A stretch of DNA of 64,000 nt from positions 1 through 64,000 of the forward strand of contig CAJLBJ010000004.1 in assembly GCA_905204935.1 (NCBI GenBank), written 5' to 3'. The notes under the pieces are model-generated. The model was not told where the DNA came from. It ran no database searches and saw only the letters and a program-made list of their open reading frames with translations. This document shows, piece after piece, positions 1 to 9,559 of the stretch. The position numbers were made by a program, and so were the translations under genes. Source of the DNA: an uncultured Lactobacillus sp. Its GTDB lineage: Bacteria > Bacillota > Bacilli > Lactobacillales > Lactobacillaceae. How positions within the stretch are numbered: the first letter of the stretch is position 1; each line of letters opens with the position of its first letter.

Positions 1-60
1 GATAACTCCATTTTCATTTGACATTTTCTTTAAAGCTTCAATTTTGTTTGACATAATCAT
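1..60 (-). CDS. lacD: Tagatose 1,6-bisphosphate aldolase (LacD-like), 5' end only
   Basis: Only the first 20 codons lie in the window; the gene continues beyond position 1. The visible residues MIMSNKIEALKKMSNENGVI resemble the N-terminus of LacD aldolases, where a similar 'KLSDxxGVISALAFDQRG' segment occurs. A Shine-Dalgarno AAGGA lies at about 68-72, which favours the ATG at 60, although the ATG at 54 is also possible. LacD would cleave tagatose 1,6-bisphosphate to glyceraldehyde-3-phosphate and dihydroxyacetone phosphate. That is the final step expected for the galactosamine route encoded upstream by nagA and agaS. The assignment rests on a short stretch plus context, so it is moderate. 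Confidence 0.55.
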   Translation of the reverse strand, partial: MIMSNKIEALKKMSNENGVI

Positions 61-82
61 TCTCCATCCTTTTCACTTGAAA

Positions 83-2334
83 TTATTTTTTCTTAAAATA
101 CCAAATGCTCCCACCGATAACGACAATTGCTACAAGTGTTACACCTGTTGGTACTGCCCAACTACTGTTATTTTCTTTTTTAGTTGTTGTTGCTTTTGCA
201 GTTGCCTTTGCTTTTTTAGTCTTGTGGTTGCTTTTAGCTTCTTTTGTATCTTCAGAAGGTTGTTCTTCTTGCGAAACATCTTCTTTATTTTGTGTTGCTG
301 ATGCAGTTGCTTATTTGCTAGCTGCTTGCAGCGGCTTTGTTGCGACAACTTGATAAACATTATTTGTTGCTTGTGTATTTGTCTTGTTGTCTGTTCCTTT
401 TGCAGGTTGCTTATTATCAATTGCTTGGTTGGAATTGTCTTGAACTGCTTTTTTCACTAATTTTGCGATTGCATCTTGGATTAATGCTAATTGTTGCTTA
501 ATATCTTGTGCAGAACCATTTAGCAATAATTCTTTAGCCTTAGCAATTGCTGCTTGATATACTTGATAAGATTGTGGCGTATACAAGTTAGCATCATATT
601 TACCAAATTGCGCAATTGCATGTTGTAAGACGCTAATATCAACCAAACCGTTATAACTAGTTTGTAATGCACTAATTAATTGATCGTAGCCTTGTGGTTG
701 CATATCTTGAGCCGTAATGGCTTTTTGTAATGCTGCTAAGGCATTTTGATATGCTTGGTAAGAAGCTTGCGTATAGTTATCCTTGTTGATTTGCAAATCC
801 ACTTGAGCATCTAACAAGAGTTGTGCATCTTCTTTTAATAGACTTGAATACTTCAAGTTTGTCTTAGCTGTAGTCAAAGCGCTAATCAATGCTTGAGCTT
901 GTGTGGCATCCAAGTTGTCTTTATCTTGATATGCATTGTTTAAATCATCATAAGCATCTAAATAATCTTGATAAGAAGCTGCGGTATAATATCCCTTAGA
1001 ATTATCAATCTTATTAGCTAACAACTCTGCAATCTCTTTTCTACTATATTTTTCAATATGTTGGTCTACTGCATTTTTTAAAGAATCATATGCTAAATCG
1101 ATGGTTGCTTGTGAAGCATACTCATTAGCAACTACTTGTTTAGCCACACTTAACGCTGCGTTAAATGTACTTTGTGAATCTTTGGTCCATGAGCTCGTAT
1201 CCGTTGTGCTTACTTGAGCTACATAAGCGCTTAATTTTTGATTATCTGGTTTTTGATAATCTTTGCCAGTGCTTATTTCTAAGATTTCTGGAATCGTGTC
1301 TTTCCATGAAACTTTAACTTGTTTTAACGTATAGTCTTCAGGTAAAACAAATTCCGTGATCGTTTGATTAAGCGTTCCTAAGTCAATTTCTTTAGTATCT
1401 TGGCTCTTAGCTTTTGTATAAACAACCGCACTCACTTGGGCGTTGCTGATTTGTCCCATCTGTATAATTCGTAAGCTTCTTACTCCTGTTGGTTTAGACA
1501 GTGTATATACAAAGTTACTGTTAGTTGCAGAAGATTTATACGATGTCGTATAATCACCATCAATCATGTTTGATGGAATCTTGCTTGGTTCTTCAATATC
1601 TTTACTTTGAATATCTTGGTGACTTTCTGTAGATACGTATTCACCACCATTGATTTGAATTTCACCAAAGGTTACAAATCTAAAGTTGCAACTAGCGGTG
1701 AAGCGAACCCGTAAATAACGACCTTTAGCAGGCGTTGTAACACTACCTTCTTTGTACATATTGCCCGGATTCTTTTCATCATGTGTCAACTCACCATATT
1801 CTTTAGCAGTTGAATCATCCCAAGTATTCTTATCTTGACCATTACCAATTGTTAAGATTGGTGTCCATGTTTTGGCATCTGGACTATCTGCTACTTCAAA
1901 GACCGCATCACGAATGTAATTTTGATTGGTTTCATTGATGTAATATCTTAACTTATTGATAGTTCTTGTTTGCCCTAAATCAAATAAGATATAACTTCCC
2001 TTGGTTGGATATCCATTGATACTTGCCGTTGTAGTCAAATCACCATCAAAGGCAGCACCAGCATTATTCATGTTACGCATGTCACCACTAGCATAACTTG
2101 GATTAATTGCGATATCTGAATCTACTAAATCCGGACTGGTAATCTTTTCATAAGTTGCACTAAATTTGTTTAGCGTTACTGTTGTCGCTTGTGAATTGGA
2201 TATAATTCATATTTAGTTGTCTCTTTAGTTGCTTTGGCTTTTGCTTGAACTTGAGTTGGTCTACCTATCACAGAAGCCGTAGCTAGGATAGCGAACAAAA
2301 TAAACATAGCCTTAAAAAACTTCTTAAACTCCAT
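83..2334 (-). pseudogene. Broken surface glycan-binding protein: signal peptide, F5/8-type (CBM32-like) region, FIVAR repeats, C-terminal membrane anchor
   Basis: The gene begins at ATG 2334 after a GAGAG ribosome site, with a clear signal peptide (MEFKKFFKAMFILFAILATA...). The reading frame shifts near 2190, shortly after the residues KYELYPI. The downstream frame (311 to about 2190) encodes a discoidin/F5/8-type C region with 'AAFDGDLTTTA' and 'FDLGQTRTINKLRYYI', a second beta-rich segment, then about four FIVAR-like helical repeats of roughly 60 residues. An in-frame TAA at 311-313 interrupts it. The same frame then continues through a Lys/Thr/Ala-rich spacer to a transmembrane helix (VTLVAIVVIGGSIWYF) and KKK, ending at 83-85. 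No LPXTG motif is present. The protein was probably cell-surface attached and bound glycans. A catalytic domain may have been deleted between KYELYPI and the F5/8 region. It sits between nagA and lacD, so it belonged to the galactosamine locus. Confidence 0.8.
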
Positions 2335-2376
2335 CGAATTTTCTCTCAATCTACATTTATTTTCTACAATACTCTC

Positions 2377-3528
2377 TTATTTTTGATAAACACTCTTACC
2401 ATCCAAGTAAGTTTCATATAAGTTAACTTCATCATCGACAACCAAGAAATCAGCTGCATGTCCTGCAATGATTCCACCACAGCGATCGTCAATACCTACA
2501 CTGACAGCTGGAACATAACTAGCCATCTTAAATGCATCATAAAGGCTAGCTTTACCCCATTTAATAATATTTTTAACCCCATCAATTAATTCCAAAATAC
2601 TGCCAGCTAAACTACCTGAATCTTTCAAGCGAGCTGCGCCATCTTTAACAACTACTGGGAACTCACCTAAGAAGTAATTATCACCTTCTGGCATTCCACC
2701 AGCCCGCATACAATCGGTAATCATGACGATTTTTTCCGATGATTTAGCTCTAATCAACGCATTTGCTGCTGCTGGTGCAACATGATGTCCATCACAAATT
2801 AACTCACCAAAAGTTTCTGGTGTATCCATCGCAGCTCCAACCATACCTGGTTCACGATGATTCAAACCACTCATTCCGTTATAGGTATGCACAAAGATGT
2901 CTGCTCCGGCAAAGACTACCTCACGTGCTTGATCATAAGTTGCAGAGCTATGTCCTAAAGCGACATGAACTCCTTCTTGTGTAACTTTTTGTGTAAATTC
3001 AACTGCACCATTTCTTTCTGGAGCAATCGCAATTTTCTTAATCAAGCCACCGGCTAATTTTTGCCAATTTTCAAAAGTATCATAGTTAGGATCGCCCATA
3101 TAAATTGGGTTTTGTGCGCCTTTATGTTCTTCTGTAAAGAATGGACCTTCAAAGAAAATCCCTTGAATCTTAGCGCCTTTAACTTCTTGATAATGATCCC
3201 CAATCAATTTAGCCACATTGTTTAAAGATTCAGTACTTGATGTTAATGTTGTTGGTAAAAATGAAGTAACACCACAACTTAACAATCCTTGCGAAATAAC
3301 TTTTAAGCCTTCCAAATCACAGTCCATCACATCATGATTTTTAAAACCATGAATATGTGTATCAACCAAACCAGGAGCAATCACTTTACCGCTGTAATCT
3401 AAGATTTCAACATCATCTGGTTTAGTCTTGGTATAACGTCCGAATTTACCATCGCAAACTTCTAAATAACCGCCATATTCGACACCAGACCGTAATAAAA
3501 ATTTATCGGCATGAACATAATAATGCAT
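2377..3528 (-). CDS. nagA: N-acetylglucosamine/N-acetylgalactosamine-6-phosphate deacetylase
   Basis: The 383-residue protein has the NagA signatures in order: the metal-binding DTHIHG motif near residue 57, FFEGPF with the metal-ligand glutamate, LGHSSA and FVHTYNGMS histidines, and the catalytic aspartate in ITDCM. Length fits the family (about 380). The enzyme removes acetate from hexosamine-6-phosphates in the cytoplasm. The start ATG at 3528 has AAGGA eight bases upstream. It lies downstream of agaS, separated by a terminator-like hairpin, so it may have its own promoter or depend on read-through. In this GH35/PTS/AgaS setting the natural substrate is more likely GalNAc-6-phosphate (an AgaA role) than GlcNAc-6-phosphate, but sequence alone does not decide this. 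Confidence 0.9.
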   Translation of the reverse strand: MHYYVHADKFLLRSGVEYGGYLEVCDGKFGRYTKTKPDDVEILDYSGKVIAPGLVDTHIHGFKNHDVMDCDLEGLKVISQGLLSCGVTSFLPTTLTSSTESLNNVAKLIGDHYQEVKGAKIQGIFFEGPFFTEEHKGAQNPIYMGDPNYDTFENWQKLAGGLIKKIAIAPERNGAVEFTQKVTQEGVHVALGHSSATYDQAREVVFAGADIFVHTYNGMSGLNHREPGMVGAAMDTPETFGELICDGHHVAPAAANALIRAKSSEKIVMITDCMRAGGMPEGDNYFLGEFPVVVKDGAARLKDSGSLAGSILELIDGVKNIIKWGKASLYDAFKMASYVPAVSVGIDDRCGGIIAGHAADFLVVDDEVNLYETYLDGKSVYQK

Positions 3529-3604
3529 TGTTTGTTCCTTCTTTCTGCTTTATGCCGGCAAAATTTCAACTCATTTTGTCGCAATTTTTGCTTAATCATC
3601 AAAA

Positions 3605-3654
3605 ATAATAAAAAGCGGCTATAAATCAGCACTAACTGTTGAATTATAGCCGCT
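3605..3654 (-). terminator. Hairpin terminator between agaS and nagA
   Basis: Inverted repeat AGCGGCTATA (3614-3623) with TATAGCCGCT (3645-3654), followed on the minus strand by a T-rich tract. It lies in the 180-base gap after agaS and could partly terminate the PTS operon before nagA. I see no other feature in the gap. Confidence 0.6.
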
Positions 3655-3708
3655 AAACTTGTTAACTTTTTTGACCGTCACTTTGTCGTTTTTGAGAAAA
3701 TCTCAATT

Positions 3709-4881
3709 TTAGCAGCTAAAATCGTGAATGATAACCCCTTTAACAACACGGTTAACCGTTCCTGTTGGAGATGGTGTATCCGGTGTGTTGCCAATTTTAA
3801 CCGCCGCTAGTAATGCGACTGTTTGGGCAAACATTACGTCTGCTAAAGCTAGATAGCCATCAGGTAACTTAGAGGCATCTTCACTAAAGAAGAATTTTTC
3901 ACCACTAAAATCAGGCGTACCTGGTTGACCGATTGCTACAACATGTTTAGCTATTTGGTCACCCTTAATTTCTTCTAAAACATCAATATCGTATTGGCGG
4001 GTATATTCATCGTTGTTAACAAAATCAAAAACTAATGCCTTTTCATTGACAAAAGATTTTGGACCATGTCTAAAGCCCATTGATGAATCAAAGACCGTCG
4101 CAACTTTACCGGCAGTTAACTCTAAAACTTTAAGTTGTGCTTCACGTGTCAAGCCACCTAAACTGCCTGATCCTAGATAAATAATGCGTTCGAAATCATC
4201 GGCTACAAGCGTTTGAATTTCTGTTTCTCGTTCAATCACTTGTTGACCTAACTTGGCTGCTGTAGCAACATAACTTGCTTTTTGTTTAGCATCTGTACTA
4301 TCAAAAATTAATAAAGCTGCTAAAGTCATGCATGAGAAACTACCAGTCATCGCAAAACCAGCATCATTAGAACGTGCAGGCATCAACAATACATAACTGT
4401 TTGCCTTATCCTTTTCGTTTTGTGCTAATTTTCCTTCTGGTGCACAGGTAATCACCAAATGGTAGATGTTTTTAACCGCCTTGTTGGCAATCGCAATTGC
4501 CGCCACACTTTCAGGACTGTTACCACTACGCGCAAATGAAACAAGTAATGTTGGTTCATCTGGTTGTAAAAATTCTAATGGCCGTGAAACAATGTCGGTT
4601 GTTCCGAGACTTTCAAATTTATAACGCTTAGAGTCACCATGAGCTCGCAAATAAGGTAAAATCGTATCTCCTACATATTGTGAGGTCCCTGCTCCAGTAA
4701 AGACTACACGTAATTTTTCATGTCCATCCAATTCAATTTTTGCCAAAAATTCAGCAATCTTTGCTTGATGTTGTTGCCAAATTTCCAAGGTTTCATGCCA
4801 CAATTCAGGTTGTTGCTTGATTTCACGCGTTGTAATCTCAGCACCCATTTGTGTCAATTCTTCTTTTGTTAAACTAAACAT
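3709..4881 (-). CDS. agaS: AgaS-family sugar isomerase/deaminase (galactosamine-6-phosphate deaminase)
   Basis: This 390-residue protein carries two SIS (sugar isomerase) domains. The first contains VFTGAGTSQYVGD and SFARSGNSPESVA, the second YLGSGSLGGLTREAQLKVLELT. Family knowledge: AgaS converts D-galactosamine-6-phosphate to tagatose-6-phosphate and ammonia. I chose the ATG at 4881 because GGAGGA lies seven bases upstream; a TTG at 4896 would place that ribosome site inside the gene. It follows the EIIA gene by 32 bases in the same operon as the PTS and GH35 genes, matching the pneumococcal bgaC-PTS-agaS order. The product is cytoplasmic. It links the PTS to the tagatose pathway ending in the LacD homologue at the window edge. 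Confidence 0.88.
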   Translation of the reverse strand: MFSLTKEELTQMGAEITTREIKQQPELWHETLEIWQQHQAKIAEFLAKIELDGHEKLRVVFTGAGTSQYVGDTILPYLRAHGDSKRYKFESLGTTDIVSRPLEFLQPDEPTLLVSFARSGNSPESVAAIAIANKAVKNIYHLVITCAPEGKLAQNEKDKANSYVLLMPARSNDAGFAMTGSFSCMTLAALLIFDSTDAKQKASYVATAAKLGQQVIERETEIQTLVADDFERIIYLGSGSLGGLTREAQLKVLELTAGKVATVFDSSMGFRHGPKSFVNEKALVFDFVNNDEYTRQYDIDVLEEIKGDQIAKHVVAIGQPGTPDFSGEKFFFSEDASKLPDGYLALADVMFAQTVALLAAVKIGNTPDTPSPTGTVNRVVKGVIIHDFSC

Positions 4882-4913
4882 CTTCTCATCCTCCAACTTA
4901 ACGCTTCGTTTGA

Positions 4914-5318
4914 CTATTCATCATCATCGTCATCGCCTTGATTCAACATGTCATTTACACATTGGATTCCTTTACGTCCACCGTCAATTAGGTTTGGTGT
5001 TGTGCCTAATAACCCTGAATTAAGATATTCGATGACCATTGCCATATTCATTCCAGCATAAAGTTCAAAATCTGCTTTACCTGCCACAAGTTGCTTAAAC
5101 ATCACATTGCAAGGTGTTCCACCATACAAATCCGCCAAGACCGTATAGTCAGCTAAATCTGCTACGGTTTCTTTGACCTTCGCTAAATATTCTTCTGGTC
5201 CTTCATTTGGTAACAAAGGTACAGCATAGATGTCATCTTGTGGTCCCATGATCATTTCGACACTTTTCTTTAGTTCTACACATAAGTTACCATGACTCAC
5301 TAAAATCAACGGTTTCAT
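4914..5318 (-). CDS. PTS EIIA component, mannose family
   Basis: The 134-residue cytoplasmic protein has the ManX/AgaF-type EIIA fold. The phospho-accepting His9 lies in ILVSHGNL, and VLADLYGGTPCNV is the conserved substrate loop. It receives phosphate from HPr and passes it to the separate EIIB encoded at 7062-7538. The acidic tail GDDDDDE is unusual but short. ATG 5318 is preceded by GAGAGGAG. The gene order B-C-D-A with agaS next to it matches PTS permeases for galacto-N-biose, GalNAc or galactosamine. The exact substrate is inferred from context. Confidence 0.9.
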   Translation of the reverse strand: MKPLILVSHGNLCVELKKSVEMIMGPQDDIYAVPLLPNEGPEEYLAKVKETVADLADYTVLADLYGGTPCNVMFKQLVAGKADFELYAGMNMAMVIEYLNSGLLGTTPNLIDGGRKGIQCVNDMLNQGDDDDDE

Positions 5319-5352
5319 TTAAACGACTCCTCTCGACTCACTCGATAAATTA

Positions 5353-6165
5353 TTAGCCTTTAGCGATAACGCCTAATGCAGATAATACTACAGAAACAAT
5401 TAATACGATGAAGATTGCCTTTGTAGATGTCATGTTCTTCTTACCTAACATCCAGTAAATTGCACCAACGATTGCTGCTGGAACTAGTTTTGGTAAGATC
5501 ATGTCTAAACTGTTTTGGATACTTAAAGTAACTTCACCTAACTTAGGTACAAATGCGATATGAACACTAACCATGGTTGCTACTAAAGCCCCAACCATGA
5601 ATGTACCCAATAAGGTAGCAGCATCTGTCAAAGCAGATAAGCGGTGTTGCATGGTTGTTACCAAGCTAACCCCTTCTTTGTAAGCCAATTCCAATTGACT
5701 CCAACGGAAGTACATAACAAAGATATTAGCTACAACCCAGATAAATACGCCGGCTGGGTTACCATTTGAAGCCATGTTTGCTGCCAAAGCCCCAAAGATT
5801 GTTGGTACTAAAGAACCAAAGATTGAGTCCCCGATTGCAGCGAAAGGTCCCATTAAACCTGTCTTCAAACCAGAAACAGTATCTTTGGAATCAAGACCTT
5901 GTTCTTCTTCTAAGGCCAAATCAATCCCAGTAACGATGGTATTAAAGAAGTTAGAAGTATTGAAAAATTGTGTATGAACCTTCATCATTTCTTTTAATTC
6001 TGGTGTATCATCGCCATAAATTTTGCGTAATTGTGGCAAGATTGTGTATAAATAACCTGAAGCTTGCATTCTTTCGTAGTTCCAACCTAATTGGAAACCA
6101 AATAAACTTCTACGGTTAATTTGTCTAAAATCTTCTTTGGTTAATTTATAATTAGAGTTCGTCAT
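5353..6165 (-). CDS. PTS EIID component, mannose family
   Basis: The 270-residue EIID protein contains the family core segments RSLFGFQLGWNYERMQASG, THTQFFNTSNFFNT-type (VHTQFFNTSNFFNT) and GLKTGLMGPFAAIGDS, then hydrophobic helices to a C-terminal membrane span. It forms the membrane complex with EIIC. I chose ATG 6165 because GAGGGGGAAG lies just upstream; upstream ATG codons at 6186 and 6183 would sit before that site. The start overlaps the end of the EIIC gene by 14 bases, which suggests translational coupling. The closely similar EIID at 55854-56660 belongs to a second, separate permease. Confidence 0.9.
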   Translation of the reverse strand: MTNSNYKLTKEDFRQINRRSLFGFQLGWNYERMQASGYLYTILPQLRKIYGDDTPELKEMMKVHTQFFNTSNFFNTIVTGIDLALEEEQGLDSKDTVSGLKTGLMGPFAAIGDSIFGSLVPTIFGALAANMASNGNPAGVFIWVVANIFVMYFRWSQLELAYKEGVSLVTTMQHRLSALTDAATLLGTFMVGALVATMVSVHIAFVPKLGEVTLSIQNSLDMILPKLVPAAIVGAIYWMLGKKNMTSTKAIFIVLIVSVVLSALGVIAKG

Positions 6166-7042
6166 CGTCAACTTCCCCCTCATCATTGGATTGTGTTTGG
6201 TTATTTACTGGACCACGTGGTGCTTCGATTGTGCGCTTGTAGCTAATAACTGCAAAGCCTAAACCGATTAAAGCGATTGCAAGCATTGGTAATGAGTTAA
6301 ATGTACCTGCAAAGTCTTTAGCCACACCTGCAACACCTGCACCTAATGTTTGGATATTTGTGAAGACAGTTGTCATCAAAGCTGTAATCACAAAACCTAA
6401 AATCAAGTATGGGAAATGTTTCTTGACTGGTAAATAACGAAGTAAGATAGCAAAACCAACAGCAGGTAAAACTGCACCAGCAACTGTTAAGCCATCGCCC
6501 AACCATTTGAGCGGACCATTCAACCAATCAACAACCGTTGTTACGACACCGCTACCAAATGCAAGTGCTAAGAACACTGGAAGCATACGGGATAATGCCC
6601 AAGAAACGGCACCTAATAAGAAATGTCTTTCAATTGCTTTGTAGTTGAATTTTTCAATATCAGCATCTATACGATGTGCAAAGTAAGTGTTTGCAAAACG
6701 GCCTAAAATATCTGTATAAATCATCAAAGCAGCTACAGGAACAGCGATGGCTGCGATAGCTTGTTCTGGATCCATACCAATAGCAACAGAAAAGGCAGTT
6801 GCTAAGATTGTCCCGGAGTTAGCATCGATACGAGAAGCTCCCCCGAAAGTACCAACACCTAAGATAGTTAATTGCATACTACCACCGATAATCAAACCAG
6901 CTTTCAAATCTCCCATGATTAAACCAGAGATAAAACCAGCGAAAACAGCGGAACCTGCACTAGAGTTGATTTGCAATTCATCTAAAATTTGATAACCTGA
7001 ATACAATGTTAGTAGTAAAATTTGCCACCATGCGATATCCAT
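6152..7042 (-). CDS. PTS EIIC component, mannose family (AgaW/GadW-like)
   Basis: The 296-residue integral membrane protein has the Man-family EIIC profile: an N-terminal amphipathic helix (MDIAWWQILLLTLYSGYQ), GLIMGDLKAGLIIGGSMQL, LGVGTFGGASRIDANSG, and several further transmembrane segments. It forms the sugar channel with EIID. It ends with an acidic tail (GEVDDDEL) that overlaps the EIID start. An AAAGGGGG ribosome site precedes ATG 7042. Context with GH35, AgaS and NagA suggests galactose-beta-1,3-hexosamine disaccharides or GalNAc as substrate. This is inference. Confidence 0.9.
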   Translation of the reverse strand: MDIAWWQILLLTLYSGYQILDELQINSSAGSAVFAGFISGLIMGDLKAGLIIGGSMQLTILGVGTFGGASRIDANSGTILATAFSVAIGMDPEQAIAAIAVPVAALMIYTDILGRFANTYFAHRIDADIEKFNYKAIERHFLLGAVSWALSRMLPVFLALAFGSGVVTTVVDWLNGPLKWLGDGLTVAGAVLPAVGFAILLRYLPVKKHFPYLILGFVITALMTTVFTNIQTLGAGVAGVAKDFAGTFNSLPMLAIALIGLGFAVISYKRTIEAPRGPVNNQTQSNDEGEVDDDEL

Positions 7043-7061
7043 GGAAAAAACCCCCTTTGGT

Positions 7062-7538
7062 TTATTTATTCAAAAGACTCATAAAGTCATCTGCTGTGTC
7101 ACTTGGTGTCATTTGTGCGATTAAATGTACACCTTTAGCATTCAAAGCATTGAATTCTTCAACATCTTGGTCAACCACATTAATTGAGCGTGTGATTGAA
7201 CGCGTTTGATCTGTTTGTGACATGTTTCCAACATTAATTTCTTTAATTGGAACGCCAGCTTCAACTAATTTCAAAAGATAATGTGGTGTCTTAGCTACAA
7301 TTAAAAGTCGTTGACTGTCATATTTACCAGCCAAAATATTAGCAGCCGCTTTTTCATAAGGTAATACACTTAATTTAACGCCTGCTGGTGTAGCAAGTTT
7401 CAAACCACTTTTTTCGATATCATTTTTGGAAACTTCATCATCAACAACCATAATACGTGAAATTTGCAACTTGGTTGTCCATAAGTTTGCAACTTGACCG
7501 TGGATTAAACGGCCATCAATTCTTACACCAATAATCAT
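7062..7538 (-). CDS. PTS EIIB component, mannose family
   Basis: The 158-residue cytoplasmic phosphotransfer protein has the Man-family EIIB active site RIDGRLIHGQVANLW near its N-terminus; the histidine in LIHGQ takes phosphate from EIIA. The conserved DDEVSKNDIEKSGLKLATP and GNMSQTDQTRSITRSI segments are present. Length is normal. AGGAGG precedes ATG 7538. It is the first PTS gene after the GH35 gene, 11 bases apart, so the two are co-transcribed. Coupling of a GH35 enzyme to this permease suggests hydrolysis of imported or surface disaccharides. Confidence 0.92.
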   Translation of the reverse strand: MIIGVRIDGRLIHGQVANLWTTKLQISRIMVVDDEVSKNDIEKSGLKLATPAGVKLSVLPYEKAAANILAGKYDSQRLLIVAKTPHYLLKLVEAGVPIKEINVGNMSQTDQTRSITRSINVVDQDVEEFNALNAKGVHLIAQMTPSDTADDFMSLLNK

Positions 7539-7549
7539 CTTCGTGCCTC

Positions 7550-9322
7550 CTATAATTGCTCAATAACCTTGTGTCTAACTAAATTGATCTTGTCTTGATA
7601 AATTCCTTCTGTTTCAAAAATAATAATTTCATTTTCACCTAAATTAAATAATCCATGCGGAATATATAAAGACTTGATCGGCCCTTTGTTCCAAAAACGT
7701 CCAATATTAAACCCGTTTACAAATACAAGTCCTTTGCCAAAGCCACTTAAATCTAAGTTTGAATCTAAAGTTTCATTCAACTCGAATTTATATTTGTAAA
7801 AACCAGGTACACCCTCCTTCCATGCGTGATTAAATTCAATGGCTCCGATTCGTTCAAAATCAAGAGCATATTGACTCCAATTTAAAACAAAATGAATATC
7901 GCTCATCACACCGGTTCTAATCCCTTTTTCTTGTGTATCAGCTAAAAGTTTAGCCCCATAGTTTACACGACCCATGTTTTCCATTAAGATGGAAACTTCA
8001 TTTGTTTCAAACGGTTGTTTAACCAAGATTTCCTCACCAATTTCTTCTTGATACTGCGTTGCTTGTAATTCTTGATTCAAGAAGAATTGTGCTCGGTCGC
8101 GACCGTCAATAATCCGATATTTTTCTTCGACGATATCGCGTTTAGTTGTCGTTTGATAAAGCATATAACCATAAGATTGTCCCGCTTTATCCATCGAAAC
8201 AGGATATTTGAAAGTTTGCTTATCGGCGATTTGATCAATCACCTCAAATAAACTAACTTTATCGACTAACTCGATATCACTCACTTGCATGCTTTCTTTA
8301 ATCCACGGTTGTTCTTGTTTGATTTCTGGGAATAAACGATGAATCATTGCTTGGATTTTGTAGTAGCCTTCAGTCGGATTTCCTTGCTCATCTAGTGGTG
8401 CTCCATAATCATATGAAGTAATCTGATGTAAATCATGCGTTCCTCGTGCAGAACAACCATTCATAAAACCAAAATTGGTACCGCCATGAAACATGTATAA
8501 GTTAACACTAGCTTGTTTAACAACTTCTTCTAGTGCTTCTACCATCTCATCTTGGTCCCGTGTCACTATCGGCTCACCCCAGCGGTTAAACCATCCATCC
8601 CAAAATTCCATACACATTAAAGGTTGACTAACACCCTTTTCTTTTTGGAATGCTAAGATGTTTTCAAAATTTTCAGTAGCTTTGGAACCAAAATTTCCGG
8701 TTTCAAGAATGCCTTCTTCAACTAAACTACCCGCTTCCAAAGTTGCATGCCATGCACCATCGGATGTAAAAAGCGCAACATCGACACCGTTGTCTTTCAT
8801 CATCTTAGCTAATGCTTTTAGATAATCTTTATCTTCACCATATGATCCATATTCATTTTCGACTTGCATCATTAAAATCGGTCCGCCGTTAGTAATTTGT
8901 AGTGGACATAATAGTTTAAATAAATGCTGATAATAACGACTGACATATTCTAGATACCTAGGATCACTTGAACGAACCCGACAATCTTTTTGCAAAAGCC
9001 AAGCTGGAAGTCCACCTAATTCCCATTCCGCACAAATATAAGGGGAAGGTCTAACAATCACAAATAATCCTTCTTCTTGAGCTGTCTGGATGAACTTGAC
9101 TACATCCAACCCTTCTTTAAAATTAAAATCGTTTTCAATTTTCTCGTGCATATTCCAGGGAATATAAGTTTCAACAGTATTGAATCCTAAAGCCTTAAGA
9201 TTATGCAGTGAATGCCGCCAATCGGCTGGATGGATTCTGAAATAATGAACCGCTCCAGATAAGATTTTAAATGGCTTCTCATCCAAATAAAAATCCTTTT
9301 CTTTGACTGCAAAAGTGTGCAT
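7550..9322 (-). CDS. bgaC: GH35 beta-galactosidase, BgaC-like
   Basis: The 590-residue GH35 enzyme has the acid/base Glu157 in QVENEYGSYG and the nucleophile Glu239 in MCMEFWDGW, followed by C-terminal beta-sandwich domains with GFNIGRFWNKGP. There is no signal peptide, so it is cytoplasmic or non-classically exported. Pneumococcal BgaC, which has the same size and sits in the same operon type, cleaves terminal beta-1,3-galactose from Gal-GlcNAc or Gal-GalNAc; specificity here is inferred from that. The gene opens the operon and is preceded by a consensus promoter whose -35 box is covered by a cre site (9385-9398). The GntR gene on the other side of the shared intergenic region is the likely specific regulator. 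Confidence 0.9.
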   Translation of the reverse strand: MHTFAVKEKDFYLDEKPFKILSGAVHYFRIHPADWRHSLHNLKALGFNTVETYIPWNMHEKIENDFNFKEGLDVVKFIQTAQEEGLFVIVRPSPYICAEWELGGLPAWLLQKDCRVRSSDPRYLEYVSRYYQHLFKLLCPLQITNGGPILMMQVENEYGSYGEDKDYLKALAKMMKDNGVDVALFTSDGAWHATLEAGSLVEEGILETGNFGSKATENFENILAFQKEKGVSQPLMCMEFWDGWFNRWGEPIVTRDQDEMVEALEEVVKQASVNLYMFHGGTNFGFMNGCSARGTHDLHQITSYDYGAPLDEQGNPTEGYYKIQAMIHRLFPEIKQEQPWIKESMQVSDIELVDKVSLFEVIDQIADKQTFKYPVSMDKAGQSYGYMLYQTTTKRDIVEEKYRIIDGRDRAQFFLNQELQATQYQEEIGEEILVKQPFETNEVSILMENMGRVNYGAKLLADTQEKGIRTGVMSDIHFVLNWSQYALDFERIGAIEFNHAWKEGVPGFYKYKFELNETLDSNLDLSGFGKGLVFVNGFNIGRFWNKGPIKSLYIPHGLFNLGENEIIIFETEGIYQDKINLVRHKVIEQL

Positions 9323-9361
9323 AATTTTTTGCTCCTTTCTTTTTTGCTTTTTACACTTATT

Positions 9362-9398
9362 ATGTTAATATAATAACTGTTAGATGTCAACGTTTACA
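9362..9398 (-). promoter_or_regulatory. Promoter of the bgaC operon with overlapping cre site
   Basis: On the minus strand TTGACA (9385-9390) is separated by 17 bases from TAACAT (9362-9367). The sequence TGTAAACGTTGACA (complement of 9385-9398) matches the CcpA cre consensus and overlaps the -35 box, so glucose repression is expected. On the plus strand TTTACA (9393-9398), 17 bases, TTATTA (9416-9421) could serve the divergent gntR gene, so one cre may control both directions. Confidence 0.7.
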
Positions 9399-9559
9399 AT
9401 TACACTTTTTTGATTTTATTACACTCATTGTCTATACCAATATACTCTGTTTTGCTTTTTTGGTTGACTTTATTAAAGAAAATCGCTATCTTTTACTTTG
9501 TACGTCTTTTTACTTATAATATTTTTTTACTAGACCTATATGTAGAAAGGAGGAAAAAA

